Shown here piece by piece: positions 45,361 to 56,114 of a stretch of 64,000 nucleotides of DNA; position 1 is the stretch's first letter, and the number at the start of each line of letters is the position of its first letter. Under the pieces are notes generated by a model, which worked only from the letters and a program-made list of their open reading frames with translations, was not told the DNA's origin and did no database searches. The translations under genes were made by a program, and so were the position numbers. Origin of the DNA: Pogona vitticeps (lineage: Eukaryota > Chordata > Lepidosauria > Squamata > Agamidae); assembly GCF_051106095.1 (NCBI RefSeq), contig NC_135789.1:21199764-21263763 (forward strand), written 5' to 3'.

Positions 45361-47737
45361 AAAGCAGCGCCATCTGTCCTTATCGTTATTCAGGAAAGAG
45401 GTTGTTCCTTAGGGAGGACGTGTTTTGCATGCAGAAATCCCCATGTTTTGACCTAAAACTCGGGAGAGTTTTGAGCTCATCTGGAAGATTGGAGGCACAA
45501 ATGTCAGCGCCACTGAGCGCGATGGATCAGGGCTCTTCCCTTCTCTTTAAGAAATACACGCCTCTACTGGCACTTCTCCGATGGAGCTTTCAGAGGGTGG
45601 GTTTATTATTTATTTATTTATTTTAAAAAGCTAATTGAATGTTAATTTGAATGCTTTTGATCTGACACACTTTCTGTTAGACATCAGCCGCCATGAGGAA
45701 GTGCGAATCTATGACCGGGTGCAAATCAACACACACACAAAACATGCTTTCAACAGGAAGGAAAAACAGTGGGAAGTCAAGGGGAGGAAAAAGAATGGGT
45801 GAAGGGAGAGAGGAAAGCCGTACAGATGATGGTGGGGAAAATGTTGTAGGTATGATGATGGCACCAGAGCAGGAGCTGATAACTTCAGGGGCAGAATAGC
45901 TTTTTATCTATCTTCAGGTCAGGGTCAGAGCATATGCTTTGCTAGAAGAAGGTCTTATTTTGATCCCAAGTATTTCTGCTAGAAAAGCACCTCAAACAAT
46001 GAAGTTGGAAAACTTGGGGAGCAAGGGGTGTGGAACTCATGGCCTCTTGATTTTGAACGGGACGTGGAAGGGGTGTGTGTCTTCTTTTCCTCTTTCAGTG
46101 AGATTTTCCACCCCTTCTCAAGAAATCTCATGGAAAATCTTGCGGGATTTCATGGTATTTTTTTCTCTCCCAGTAAAGGCACTCAGGATGGCACCTTTCC
46201 TGTGCAGGACTCATTGGAAAGGTAGAGAAAGAAAGAAGTCAGAATGGGAGGCCACCGCGGGCTCCCCGAGAGGAAACGATGTTGTTTTGGTCTACACCTC
46301 TCAGAATACTTCATCAATAATCCCCCGCTCTGAGATGCCTAGATGGTGAGGAGAGACAGAATTCGGCTTGGCGAGAAAGTCACCTTGAGCACACCCAACG
46401 CGGCACAAAGAGAACCACGCTCGTAAGGGCTGTGAAGAATGCTCAGGGGATTACTCATTCTTAATGAGACGCACTTTCTTGAAATGTTGAGACAGTTTGT
46501 TGAGAAACTAGCGATCCTCCGGAGACGTCTTGAATCCAGATGAGGCGAGGCGCTTCCTCCTCCCACGGATGTTTCCACAACTTTATACCAAAAAAAAAAT
46601 TGTAATATTTTTTTGGGGTAAAGATAAGGAGAAACATCCTGAACGGTTAATGTCGAGGTTGCTGGTAGGACCTGATTTAACGTGAGAGGGAGTACAATAG
46701 TAAGCGTAGAATGACCCTTTATTGCTTGGCTGTGGGTCACAGAGTTATCGCTGGATTTTCCAACTGTTCCTGAAGCTATAATGGGGGTCACCTTGTGGTG
46801 GGAGGTCTTCCATCATCCAGCAAAAGCAGGGAGGGGACCAGACTTTTCTTCTGTTGGACTATCTTTATTTGTACCAGCACGTCGAACAATTTAAAATCAT
46901 GGGTGAAATCGAAGTAAAAGTAAAAACAAATCAAGATAATTAGACAATCTCCAATTGGAAGTGGGCTACTTCAGGAGCAAGAGCTTCGAAATCTGCAGGA
47001 TCTTCTCTTGTCCACGGGGTGGGACATAAGCACGATGCACATAAGCACTGCCTTGATTGGATTTCTCCACAGTCCCAGAAAAGTTGTCCCGTGTCCAAGT
47101 TACCTCCTTTAACTTGAGGATTCATTGCTCTTCCCTGAATTGCCACCCATGGATGTTGTTTGCAACCCTTTTGGAAATGAATTCGCTCCAGTCACAAAGT
47201 GAGCGACCATTTTTACCTGTTGGGCGTTGAGTGGCGTGAGATGTGAAAAGATTTGGGTCAGTAAAAAAAAAGAATACATATTATATCTATCTGTCTCCAC
47301 GGGCGTGTAATGCGGGGGCACATCCCCCACACCCAACTGCAACTGGTCCTGGTCTCTTACATCTCACACGACACTAGCGATACCTAATCTAAAGTTAACC
47401 CAGCCCCAGGCGGCGAGGCTGACACCGAGGGAGTACTGCAAAGTATTCCCAAACTCTGTCTCCATGGTGATCAAGCTGGCAAAAAAGTCTTGTTCCAAGC
47501 ATCCTTACAAGGGGAGCAGCGATATTCATCACGGTGTTTGTCCTCCGAGCAGGTGTTGAACAACTCTCGGGAGGAAAGGTTTCTCTCTCACATTGTGCGT
47601 TTTTTCCACCTCATTCCTCACCTCTGAATTCTCAGATGCGCTCATTTTTTAATTATTATTACTATTACAGAATAAGGGTGCCCTGGCTGTCAATCTTTGG
47701 TTTCTTCTTTCCCTGAAAAGGATTTGGAACATCCTTG
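45361..47737. other. Mostly unique sequence
   Basis: No convincing gene. A reading at 45680 (TTTCTGTTAG then ACATCAGCCGCCATGAGGAA) was examined as an exon start and not accepted. It has no recognised LINE or SINE except short A- or T-rich tails. Confidence 0.35.
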
Positions 47738-47738
47738 C

Positions 47739-47796
47739 CTCTCTCTCTCTCTCATTCTCTCTCTCTCTCTCTCCCTCCCTCCCTCCCTCCCTCCCT

Positions 47797-47864
<68 letters not shown>
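47739..47864 (+). repeat. Microsatellite (CT)n with (CCCT)n core
   Basis: CT units flank about eight CCCT units and continue for about 30 more CT units. Purine frames on the other strand (RERERE) are artefacts. Confidence 0.97.
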
Positions 47865-47867
<3 letters not shown>

Positions 47868-48029
47868 GTGTAATGGGAAATTTGGCAGTTTGGGTACTCC
47901 TCGTGAGTCACCCTTGCAGCCACACACTTGGCTGTGCAGACTCTAAAAATGTCGGCAGGAGGTCTGCGTTCGTATCCACAAGCGAGGAGAAGCATTTTGG
48001 GTTTGCAAAGCGAAAGGCCGGGAGAGTGA

Positions 48030-48235
48030 CGTAACTTTGCTGTTGACGAGAAAGAAATCAAAACTGGTTCAAGACTGTGGCCAAGAAATCAGAAGGAAAC
48101 TGGGATTAGGAAGGGCAGCCATGAAGGAACTAGAAATGATGATCAGGTGTCAGGATGTGTCCCTGGAAACCAAGATCACGATCAACCACACTCTTGTGTT
48201 TCCAATTATGCTATACAGATTATTTTATCTGTCTG
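48030..48235 (+). repeat. RTE-like LINE fragment
   Basis: The frame reads KLVQDCGQEIRRKLGLGRAA, MKELEMMIRCQDVSLETKIT and INHTLVFPIMLYRLF. This is the DCSHEI.RRL.LGR.A....I...D..L.TK...V..MVFPV.MYG block of RTE ORF2. It stops just where the minus-strand L2 begins. Confidence 0.8.
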
Positions 48236-49339
48236 TCTAATTTATATGCCGCTTTATAGGGGACCCAAGATGGCTTACCACAGATAAAACTACAGATTTA
48301 AAAAAATACTATATAAATATCCTATTTAAAAAACATTTTAAAACTATATTGACAAAATGAAGTTTTAAAAACAGTTCAAAAATATTTTTGGAACCCCGTA
48401 GGTTAAAAAACCAGCATCCCTGGGAGAACTTATTGCTTAAAAGTCTGCCCGAAGAGGAAGGATTTTGCCTGTCAATGGAAGGACCAGAGGGAGAAAGGGC
48501 GAGGGGGGCAACCTGGCTTCCCAGGGCAGTGCATCCTGAAGCCTGGGAGCCACCACTGAGGAGGACTTCCCTCGTGTGCTCCCCAAAACGAGCTTGGGAA
48601 AGTGGGGAGCCCACCCAGAGAAGGGCCTCCTCAGAAGATCTTTTAAAAGCCAAGAAGGCTCATAGGGGGTGAAACGGTCCTTCAGGTAGCCAGGACCCAA
48701 GCAAATAACCAGCACTTTGAATTGGGCCCAGAAACAGACTGGCAGCCAGTGAAAATGCTGCCAGGGACTTACAAGCTCTCTACAACCCAATACCGGTCAA
48801 TAGTCTGGCTGCAGCATTTTGAACACCCTAAAGTTTCTGAACAGTCTTCAAAGGCAGCCCCACATAGCATTGCAGTAATCCAGACACGTTGTAACTAAGG
48901 CATGACAAGATAAGACATCTCGAGGAACATGTGCAAATGACACACCAGCTTTAACTCCTGGCCACTGCTGAAACACCCAAGCGATCGGTTGAGTCCAGGA
49001 ACACACCCATGCGGCGAACCTGACTTTTCAGGGGGAGTGTAATCCCCTCCAGTACAGGTGGGAGCCTTATCCCCTGGATTTGCCTTGCGACCGAGAAGGA
49101 TCACAACCGGCACTAGTATGGGCACAGAACAGTTTCCTTGGAATAGACTGGAAGAAGAGGTGGACATTCAGTATCATCACTGTTCTGATGGCACTTAACC
49201 CCAAAACTCCAGACAATCTCTCCCAGCCATTCTGTGTACCCTGTTTCCCCCAAAATAAGACCTAACCTGAAAATAAGCCCTAGTATGATTTTTCAGGATG
49301 CTCGTCATATAAGCCCTACTGCAAAAATAAGCCCTAATG

Positions 49340-49611
49340 GCAAGCCACTCCAGTATCTTTGCCAAGAACGCCCCATGATCAGAAACAAAAGGCTAAAAGA
49401 TATGACGCTGGAAGATGGGCCCCTCAGGTCGGAAGGCGTCCTAGGAGAAGGGGACGACCGAGGATGAGATGGCTGGACAGTGTCTGCGAAGCAACCAACA
49501 TGAACCTGACACAACTCCGGGAGGCAGTGGAGGACAGGGGGGCCTGGCGTGCTCTGGTCCATGGGGTCACGAAGGGTCGGACACGACTAAACGACTAAAC
49601 ACACACACACA
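49340..49611 (+). repeat. Bov-B LINE 3' fragment inside the MITE
   Basis: The plus-strand frame has [36 protein letters not shown] and AWRALVHGVTKGRTRLND, ending in GGACACGACTAAACGACTAA and a CA tail. The reading is clean, indicating a recent insertion. Confidence 0.92.
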
Positions 49612-49664
49612 AGTGAAACCCCCGCCCTCAAGCCTTGTGCAGCAGCCAGAAGAAAATGACATGA

Positions 49665-50596
49665 CTATAATTATTTATTTATTTATTTATTTGATTTATA
49701 CCCCGCCCATCTGGTCTAAAAGACCACTCTAGGCGGCTTCCAATATAGTAAAAACAGTGAAATAATACAAAAAACATAAGCAATTACATAAATCATATTG
49801 TAATAAACAGAATACAACAATAGAATAGAAAATACATAAGGAGAGAATAAACAGAAAAGTCAGATATTAACTGGAGGGAAGGCCTGAATGTATAGCCATG
49901 TTTTTAATTGACTTTTAAAAGTGTCCAAAGTCGGGGCCGCGCGGATCTCAGGAGGGAGATTGTTCCAGAGGCGAGGAGCCACCGCCGAGAATGCCCGGTT
50001 TCGTGTCCTTTCCTTCCAGGCCTCCCTCGGCGTTAGGCTCCTCAGCCTCACCTCCTGGCTCGTGCGAGTGACACGGGTAGATCTAGGTGGAAGCAGGCGT
50101 TCTGTCAAGTATCGAGGTCCTAAACCGTTTAGGGCCTTATATGTAAGCATTAACACTTTGAAGTCAATGCAGAAACGGATGGGCAGCCAGTGCAGTGCGG
50201 CCAGAGTAGGAGAGATATGTTGGTATTTTCTCACTCCAGTAAGGAGTCTGGCCACCGCATTCTGCACCACCTGAAGTTTCCGCATCAGCTTCAAAGGGAG
50301 CCCCATGTAGAGCGCGTTACAGTAGTCTAATCTAGAGATTACGAGCGCATGTACTAAGGTAGTGAGCGCCCCCGTGTCTAGGTAAGGTCGCAGCTGGGCA
50401 ATCCGGCAAAGGTGGAAAAAGGCGGAGCGTACTACCGACACCACCTGCGTTTCCATGGTGAGCATCGGGTCCAGGTGTACTCCCAGGCTGCGGACCCCAC
50501 TCTTCGCGGCCAGGGCCACCCACCTTCAGAACTTCCGTCTTGTCCGGGTTCAGCCTTAGCCCGTTCTCCTGCATCCATTGCAGTACGGCCCCCAAG
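49665..50596 (-). repeat. Second L2 LINE inside the MITE
   Basis: The minus-strand frame 50519-49860 has RSLGVHLDPMLTM, LVISRLDYCNALYMGLPLKL, VQNAVARLLTG and LHWLPIRFCIDFKVLMLTYK, then ALNGLGPRYL. It is the same subfamily as 11743-12880 and open for 219 codons. The 3' end shows CTAGAGTGGTCTTTTAGACC on the minus strand and a short TTTA tract at 49665-49690. The 5' end is truncated at about 50596 inside the NPDKTEV region. Confidence 0.9.
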
Positions 50597-51024
50597 CATC
50601 CCCTGAAAATAAGCTCTAATGTGTTTTTTTTTTTGAGCAAAAATTAATATAAGATCCTGTCTTATTTTGGGGAAAACACGGTAGATATGGAGTAGCATGG
50701 GGGAACAGAACTGAACCCCGGGGGACCCCATAGGCCAATGTCAGGGGAGGCAAACAGGATTCCCCCAACACTGTCTTCTGAGTTTCAGCCATCCAGAAGA
50801 ATCAGAGCCACTGTACCTCCAAGACGTGTCCCAGAAAGGCGCCCCAGAAGGACACCGTGGTTGATGGTATCAAAAGCTACTGACAGGTCCAGCAGAACCA
50901 GCAGGGACACAATTCCCCTGTCCAGTTACCGCCATAAATCGTCCACTAGGGAGACCAAAGCAGTCTCCGTTCCATAACCAGGCCTGAAGCCAGATTGAAA
51001 GAGATCTACTGTAGATAATCCACT

Positions 51025-51405
51025 TCAAATAGGACCTGGTTGTGAAAGCTGGATGATGAAGAAAGCCAGCCGGGAAACACCTTTGAAATGTGGTGCTGGA
51101 GGAGAGCTTTGGAGGTGCCCTGGTTGGCCCGAAAGACAGACCGGTGGGTCCTAGATCGAATCAAGGCTGAACTTCAGTAGAAGCGAAAATGACGATGCTG
51201 CGGTGGTTGTATTTTGAGTGCATCATGAGGATGCAATACACACTGGAGAACATAATGCTAGGAAAAACTGATGGCAGCAGGAACAGAGGAAGACCAAAAG
51301 TGAGGTGGATCGACTCCCTGAGTTTTGCGGAGCAGAACTGTTGGCAACAGGATCCGCTCATCCCTAGGGTCACCGTAGGTCCGAGGCGAGAGCACTTGGA
51401 CCCAA
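51025..51405 (+). repeat. RTE-like LINE C-terminus
   Basis: Readings include KASRETPLKCGAG, then across frames CWRRALEVPWLARKTDR-like and MRMQYTLENIMLGKTDGSRN RGRPKVRWIDSL. The end TCCCTAGGGTCACCGTAGGT CCGAGGCGA is the family 3' end. Confidence 0.75.
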
Positions 51406-51409
51406 CAAA

Positions 51410-52650
51410 GGGCTCTCCTTTGCCCCTCAGAGACCAAGCTGCCCTCTGATAACTCTGCGTTAACAATGGGCACAGCAGCTGTGTGTCGAGGGAACAGGAA
51501 AGCCCTCGGGGTGGTGATGACAGATGCCATCAACGTGGTCAGCCCTGGCCCTGTGACCCCCTGCCCGCCTGTTCGAATGAGTGTCACGTCCAGCGGACAG
51601 AAGTGCTCCTCGAGTGAAACAACCCCCCCCCCAAACCACGGAGCCAAAGAGAGCAGACATTTTAAGGGAAGCCCACCCACCCCAAAACTGGCAGGACCAG
51701 CCTCAGCCTCGCTGAACAAGAAGGCTCGGCACTTACAAAAATCTCAACACCTTCAGCCCTCACCCTCATCTTTTCTGGAAAATGAAGGCGTTCATTTTCC
51801 TTCGTCTCCTGAAACCACGTTTCTCCGCGGTGTCGCTGCTCCAGCCCACACTTGCCTGAAGCAGGAGCAGACAGATGGGCGAACAGGTTTTATTTGTATT
51901 TTTTATTTTTTCAAAGGGAGCCGGACTTTATTTCTCAGCAAGATTTCTGGCCGCTCCTTTTTCCCAGGGACTTCGTCGGGAGCCACGCAGGTACCTTCTG
52001 CGTGCCTGAATGCATGATGATTTTTCTCTTTTTCAGCTGTGTTTTTTCTGGGTTTCGTGCAAATCCACTTCTAAACACAGCACTGGCGAGCTTTGGGCTG
52101 ATTTTTTAAAAAAAAATGATTCTGGAGTAAATCCAGGGGCGAGCACCTTTTTTGTCCATCTGCTGTTCAAAAACTCCTTATGCGGCAACCGACAGGAATA
52201 CAAACAGACTCGCCACCCCACCCCCCCAAGGTCATCTGGCATATATGAGGAGAGAGGTGTTGTTTAAATAATCAATGGTGCAATTATATAACGGCACATT
52301 CTTTTATTTCCATTTTGGATTCAGGCCATGCTTGTGCAAGCGCGTTTGCTGAGCTAAAGCATGTCCACGCAGCTGCTCCACTTGTCTGTCCCCCTTTTAC
52401 AAAGTTATTTAATGCAATTTCATTCTCCCCTTATGTTTGTGTGCTGGCATTGTGGCTGGGCATCGCCCTCAGTAGCAAAGGATCTGTTTTGTCTAAGCCA
52501 TGGGGCGGTGAAAGCTGGCAATGCCACTGTTCCAGAGGATGTGAATCTGAATTGAACCCATACTTCAGAGAAGCTCTCCAAATACTGCATCTTCCTTTTC
52601 TACTTCTTTCTCTGAGGTCAGTTTTTCTCCTAACTAAAGGACAAAGCTGG
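51410..52650. other. Unclassified sequence with a 183-codon chance frame
   Basis: The frame 51466-52017 (+) is long but overlaps a similar-length antisense frame. It has low-complexity Ser, Pro and Thr composition and no family motif. It contains C and A runs. No repeat was recognised. Confidence 0.35.
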
Positions 52651-52654
52651 ACTG

Positions 52655-53290
52655 CCGTTGAATGTTAAGACAAATCTCAGAACTACACAACTTTAGTGTT
52701 GACCATGAAGAAATTGGAATCATTAGAGATTTTGTATCCCTTGGTTTCATCCTCAGTCAAAAGGGAGACTTAAACCAAGAAATCAGGAGAAGATGGAGAC
52801 TCAGAAACGTCCCCATGAAGGAATCAGAGACTATCATCCAGTGTAAGGATGTGTCACTAGAGATCAAGACTCTTGTGTTTCTGATCCCCATGTATGGGTG
52901 TGGAAGCTGGAGAGTTAAGGAAAGCTGACATGGACAAAATTGGATTTGTTTGAAATGGGGTGCTGGAACAGAGTTTTTGCAAATACCCTGGGCTTCCAGG
53001 AAGATGAACAAGTGGGTCCAAAATCAAATTATGTCTCAACTAACTCTGGAGGCAAAAACGTGGAAATGGAGGAGAAGGCAAGATTCTCTGGAAAAGACAA
53101 TAATGCTGGGAAAAGTGGAGGGCAGCAGGAAAAGAGGAAGACCCAGTGCAAGATGGACCGACGCCCTAAAGGAAGCCACGACTTTTGAGTTTGCAAGGGC
53201 TGAGCATGGCAGTTGAGAAGAGCACGTTTTCGAGAGTGCTCGTTCCTAGGGCCACCCTGAGTCAGAGGCGACTTGACGGCACATCATAAT
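52655..53290 (+). repeat. RTE-like LINE C-terminus
   Basis: Readings in order: FVSLGFILSQKGDLNQEIRR, RWRLRNVPMKESETIIQCKD, VSLEIKTLVFLIPMYGCGSW; then LEAKTWKWRRRQDSLEKTIM, LGKVEGSRKRGRPSARWTDA and LKEATTFEFARAEHGS. The 3' end CCACCCTGAGTCAGAGGCGA CTTGACGGCACAT is complete. Two frameshifts divide the frame. Confidence 0.88.
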
Positions 53291-53299
53291 GGGAACAAA

Positions 53300-53560
53300 G
53301 ACACACAGAACTCCATAATGGTTCCCAGAATATTTTCCAAATAGGGAAGTCAGCTCCAGGGCCATTTGTCAACGATGACCTTTTCCTCCTGCACTTTCCA
53401 AAAGTGGGTTTTCTTCAAACCAGCAGCCAGGTTTTTTAAACCTTTTCTTCTTCTTCTGAAACACCAGGTCTTCCGAGTGATCACTTCTCTTTAATTTTGA
53501 TGAGCCGAGCGCTCAACGATGGCATTCTGCCAGGATAAACCCAAAACCATCCTGACAACA
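53300..53560. other. Spacer between two opposed RTE fragments
   Basis: About 260 bases with no recognised repeat or gene. It would be the loop if the flanking RTE copies paired. Confidence 0.4.
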
Positions 53561-53564
53561 GCTG

Positions 53565-54220
53565 TGACCTCATGACAGACAAACCCCTTGCTCCTCATGG
53601 ATAGACTTATGGTGGACCCATGAATCAAATGTCTCCAAAAGGTCCTGTCCTCAACCGCCCGGCTCAGATCTTGCGAATTCAAGCCAGTGGCTTCTTTGAG
53701 GGAGTCCGTCTGTCTCGTATTGGGTCTTCCTCTTTTCCTGCTGCCTTCGACTTTTCCCAGCATTATTGTCTCTTCCAGAGAATCCTGCCCTTCTCAGGAG
53801 GTGCCCGAAGGAGGAGAGCCTCAGTTTTATCATTTTTGCTTCCAAAAAGAGTTCAGGCTTGATTTGATCGAGGACCCCCTTGTTCGTCTTTCTGGCCATC
53901 CGGAGCACCTTCAAAGCTCTCCTCCAGTGACACCTTTCAAATGAATTATTCCTCCCCCCCCCCCCCGTTGGCTTTGTTTACTGTGCAACTTTCACACCCA
54001 TACAAGGTGATTGTAAATACAAGAGTGTGGCTGAACTTGATCTCCAGGGAGACATTTGATGTTCTTTTCCATTTCCTTCCTGGCTGCCCGTCCTAATCCC
54101 ATCCTCCTTCTCATTTCTTGGCTGCAGCCTCCATTTGGATTGAGGATGGAACCATGGCGTAAAGAATCTTTCACAATTTCAATGTCATCAGTGTTAAAAT
54201 TGTGCCATTTTATCCGTATT
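53565..54220 (-). repeat. RTE-like LINE C-terminus, opposed to the copy before it
   Basis: The minus strand reads GGCSQEMRRRMGLGRAARKE MEKNIK (54140-54060), then KPELFLEAKMIKLRLSSFGH LLRR and LGKVEGSRKRGRPNTRQTDS LKEATGLNSQDLSRAVEDRT FW. The 3' end is at about 53580. A 13-base C run interrupts it at 53954. Confidence 0.88.
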
Positions 54221-54224
54221 CAGT

Positions 54225-55135
54225 AGGATCCGGGGACCTCCCGCAAACAGCATTTTCAGGAAACAAGAAAATGCAAATAGCAGTCTTGGGAAACTGGGTG
54301 TGACCTTTCGGTCCCTTGTGGTTTTTGTCAGAAATGGTGGATCTGGCCTGCAGGCTTCTGGAGAGCGGTACAAAATATTTGAAGGGAAGAGAAAGCAAGG
54401 ACAAGGCCTGGTGGGGAGAAGCCAAAATGTGGGTGTTCGAAACACTTTCATTTTGGGTTAAATGTCTCTAGCTGCACAACAGAAGTGCAGGGTTTCAGAG
54501 AGCAGACCAGCTTCAAATCCTGTAGTCCACCCCCTTTTTTCCCCTTATCAACTGGCACTGACAGTCTTAATAACGGATCCTGAGACATTATTTGAGGCAG
54601 AAGAAAAGGTTTAATTTGCTTACAGTGAACAGATAACAGCATCCCTGACTGCTTTTAAAAGGGGGGGGAGCTCTCAGTAGGACCTAGAAACCCCCAGGTT
54701 GCACATCTGGGTTCTCCGGACACACCGCTAATCCTTCAAGGAATTCCGTTTTGTGCATGTGTGAGAGATCTGTCGTGGACGTAAAGCCGTTCCCTATGGA
54801 TGGCGAAGGGCCGGTGGATTTCAGTGGCTCTCCAGCTCTTCTCTGCCCCAATCCACACTGACAACGATCAACTCCCCGCGTACACCCCCCCCCACGCATG
54901 AATAAATCTGGCCGCAGATGCAAAGTGTGGACGGCGCAATCCATCTTTTGTGGTGCCAGCTTTCAAAGGAGAACATGAACCCGGCTTTCGTGGGCATCCC
55001 TTCGCATCCTGCTCGGTGGACGGATGATTATTTTTCTAAGGGTCAAGAACTGCACGCAGCCGATGGTTCTCCAGCATCTTGTTTCAGTGATGAAACGCAC
55101 GCCAATGTTATAAAAGCATTGGCCCGAGGTTGCTT
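54225..55135. other. Unclassified sequence
   Basis: No gene or repeat recognised. Confidence 0.35.
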
Positions 55136-55139
55136 CCTC

Positions 55140-55215
55140 TCCCTCAAATGGCCTGGAGGCGGTGCTGGGATGGTTGACAGACAACAGACTGAGGCTGAAC
55201 CCGGACAAGATGGAA
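55140..55215 (+). repeat. L2 RT fragment
   Basis: The reading LEAVLGWLTDNRLRLNPDKM E matches the L2 block L...L.WM..N.LRLNPDKTEV. Only about 25 codons remain. Confidence 0.7.
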
Positions 55216-55454
55216 ATCGATCAATCAAATCAATGGAGAGCATGGTTTCTTCCTTCAAGACTGTTTTTGTGTTTTCATCTCGCCTTTCAACCCAGCCCTC
55301 CCCATAAGCCCACAAAGCAACCGTTGTGTTACCCTCCGAACAACCAGAAAGCGAAGATGTGGCCCGCTGAAAAATGTCAGTGGGGATGGTCGGTTTGCCC
55401 CGGGTTTGAGTCTGAACTTTAAAGGAGACATTGAGGGTACGGAACCTGTTTGGA

Positions 55455-55580
55455 GGGATAGGGCTCAGCCTCTGGCTGTGGAGCCAGTGACTGGGAGTTC
55501 GATTCCCCCCCCATGGGGCCTCCTTGACAGGGGCTGGATTGGATGATCCTACAGGGTCCCTTCCAGCTCTGCCGTTCTAC
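55455..55580 (+). mobile_element. tRNA-headed SINE with CR1-like tail
   Basis: The head GGGCTCAGCCTCTGGCTGTG GAGCCAG and B box GGGAGTTCGATTCCCCCCC are followed by GGCCTCCTTGACAGGGGCTG GATTGGATGATCC and CCCTTCCAGCTCTGCCGTTC TA. It is the best copy of the family also at 16750-16866. Confidence 0.82.
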
Positions 55581-55824
55581 AGTTGCATCATGTACCGTTC
55601 AGAGTCAAACCCAGAGTGGATCCTATCCCATACCTCTTTTCACTGGCGGAGATCCTTTAAGAGGGGCGTCCTGCTGTCCAGGATCCAGCCTGATGGGGTT
55701 TCTGAGAAGTCTATAAGCTCCTTTACCATGAGAGAATCATGTGAAGGGGTCTCAGGATTTATTTATTTTTTTTGTATTCTCCCATTCTAAAATATTTGAA
55801 ATGCCTCCCCCCTCCTTTACATTT

Positions 55825-56110
55825 AGTTTTTTATGTGCTGTCAAGTGGCCTCCAAATGACAGCCACCGGATGAAGGAGAGATCTCCAACACGCCCAGTCC
55901 TCAACAGCTCTCCTTTTAAAAAGTCAATCCATCCTCCTCTTTTCCTGATGCTTTCAACTTTTCCCAGCCTTATTGTCTTTTCCAGCTCATCCTGCTTTCT
56001 CAGGATGTGCCCAAAGGAAGACAGTTTCATCCTTTTTGCCTCCAGAGATCGTTCCAGCTGGATTTGATCTAGAACCCACTTTTTTTTTCTTCTTTCCCGG
56101 GGTTGTGGCC
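55825..56110 (-). repeat. RTE-like LINE C-terminal fragment
   Basis: The minus-strand frame has WVLDQIQLERSLEAKRMKLS SFGHILRKQDELEKTIRLGK then VESIRKRGGWIDFLKGE. It is the LEAKM.KL..SYFGHI.R...LEKTIMLGKVEG block. A deletion removes the middle of GRP..RWID. Confidence 0.82.
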
Positions 56111-56114
56111 ATCT

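Larger units (their letters stand above)
49239..50682 (+). mobile_element. Mariner-like MITE inside the L2, split by two LINEs
   Basis: The left half is 49239-49339 (CCCTGTTTCCCCCAAAATAA and GATGCTCGTCATATAAGCCC) plus 49612-49664 (AAACCCCCGCCCTCAAGCCT TGTGCAGCAGCC). The right half is about 50597-50682 (CATCCCCTGAAAATAAGCTC to TATTTTGGGGAAAACACGG). TA flanks at 49237-49238 and at 50683-50684 mark the original insertion in the outer L2. The halves are separated by a Bov-B fragment and a second L2. Confidence 0.8.
48237..51012 (-). repeat. Outer L2 LINE of a nested stack
   Basis: On the minus strand the RT part (51012-50684) gives LVSLVDDLWR, then LLVLLDLSVAFDTINHGVLL GRLSGTRLGGTVALILLDG, the LDLSAAFDTI.H..LL..L block. 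The copy breaks at 50683 and resumes at 49236 with CAGAATGGCTGGGAGAGATT, then the RT active-site region. It continues to the 3' UTR (CCCAAGCTCGTTTTGGGGAG) and ends near 48237. The join is continuous if 49237-50683 is removed. Confidence 0.82.

Noticed and set aside
45680-45760. Exon starting after TTTCTGTTAG
   Set aside because: No open frame joins to a donor, and the downstream CA repeat gives the apparent reading.
51466-52017. A 183-codon plus-strand frame
   Set aside because: Low-complexity Ser/Pro/Thr content, a long antisense frame over the same bases, no recognised domain and no clear splice sites.
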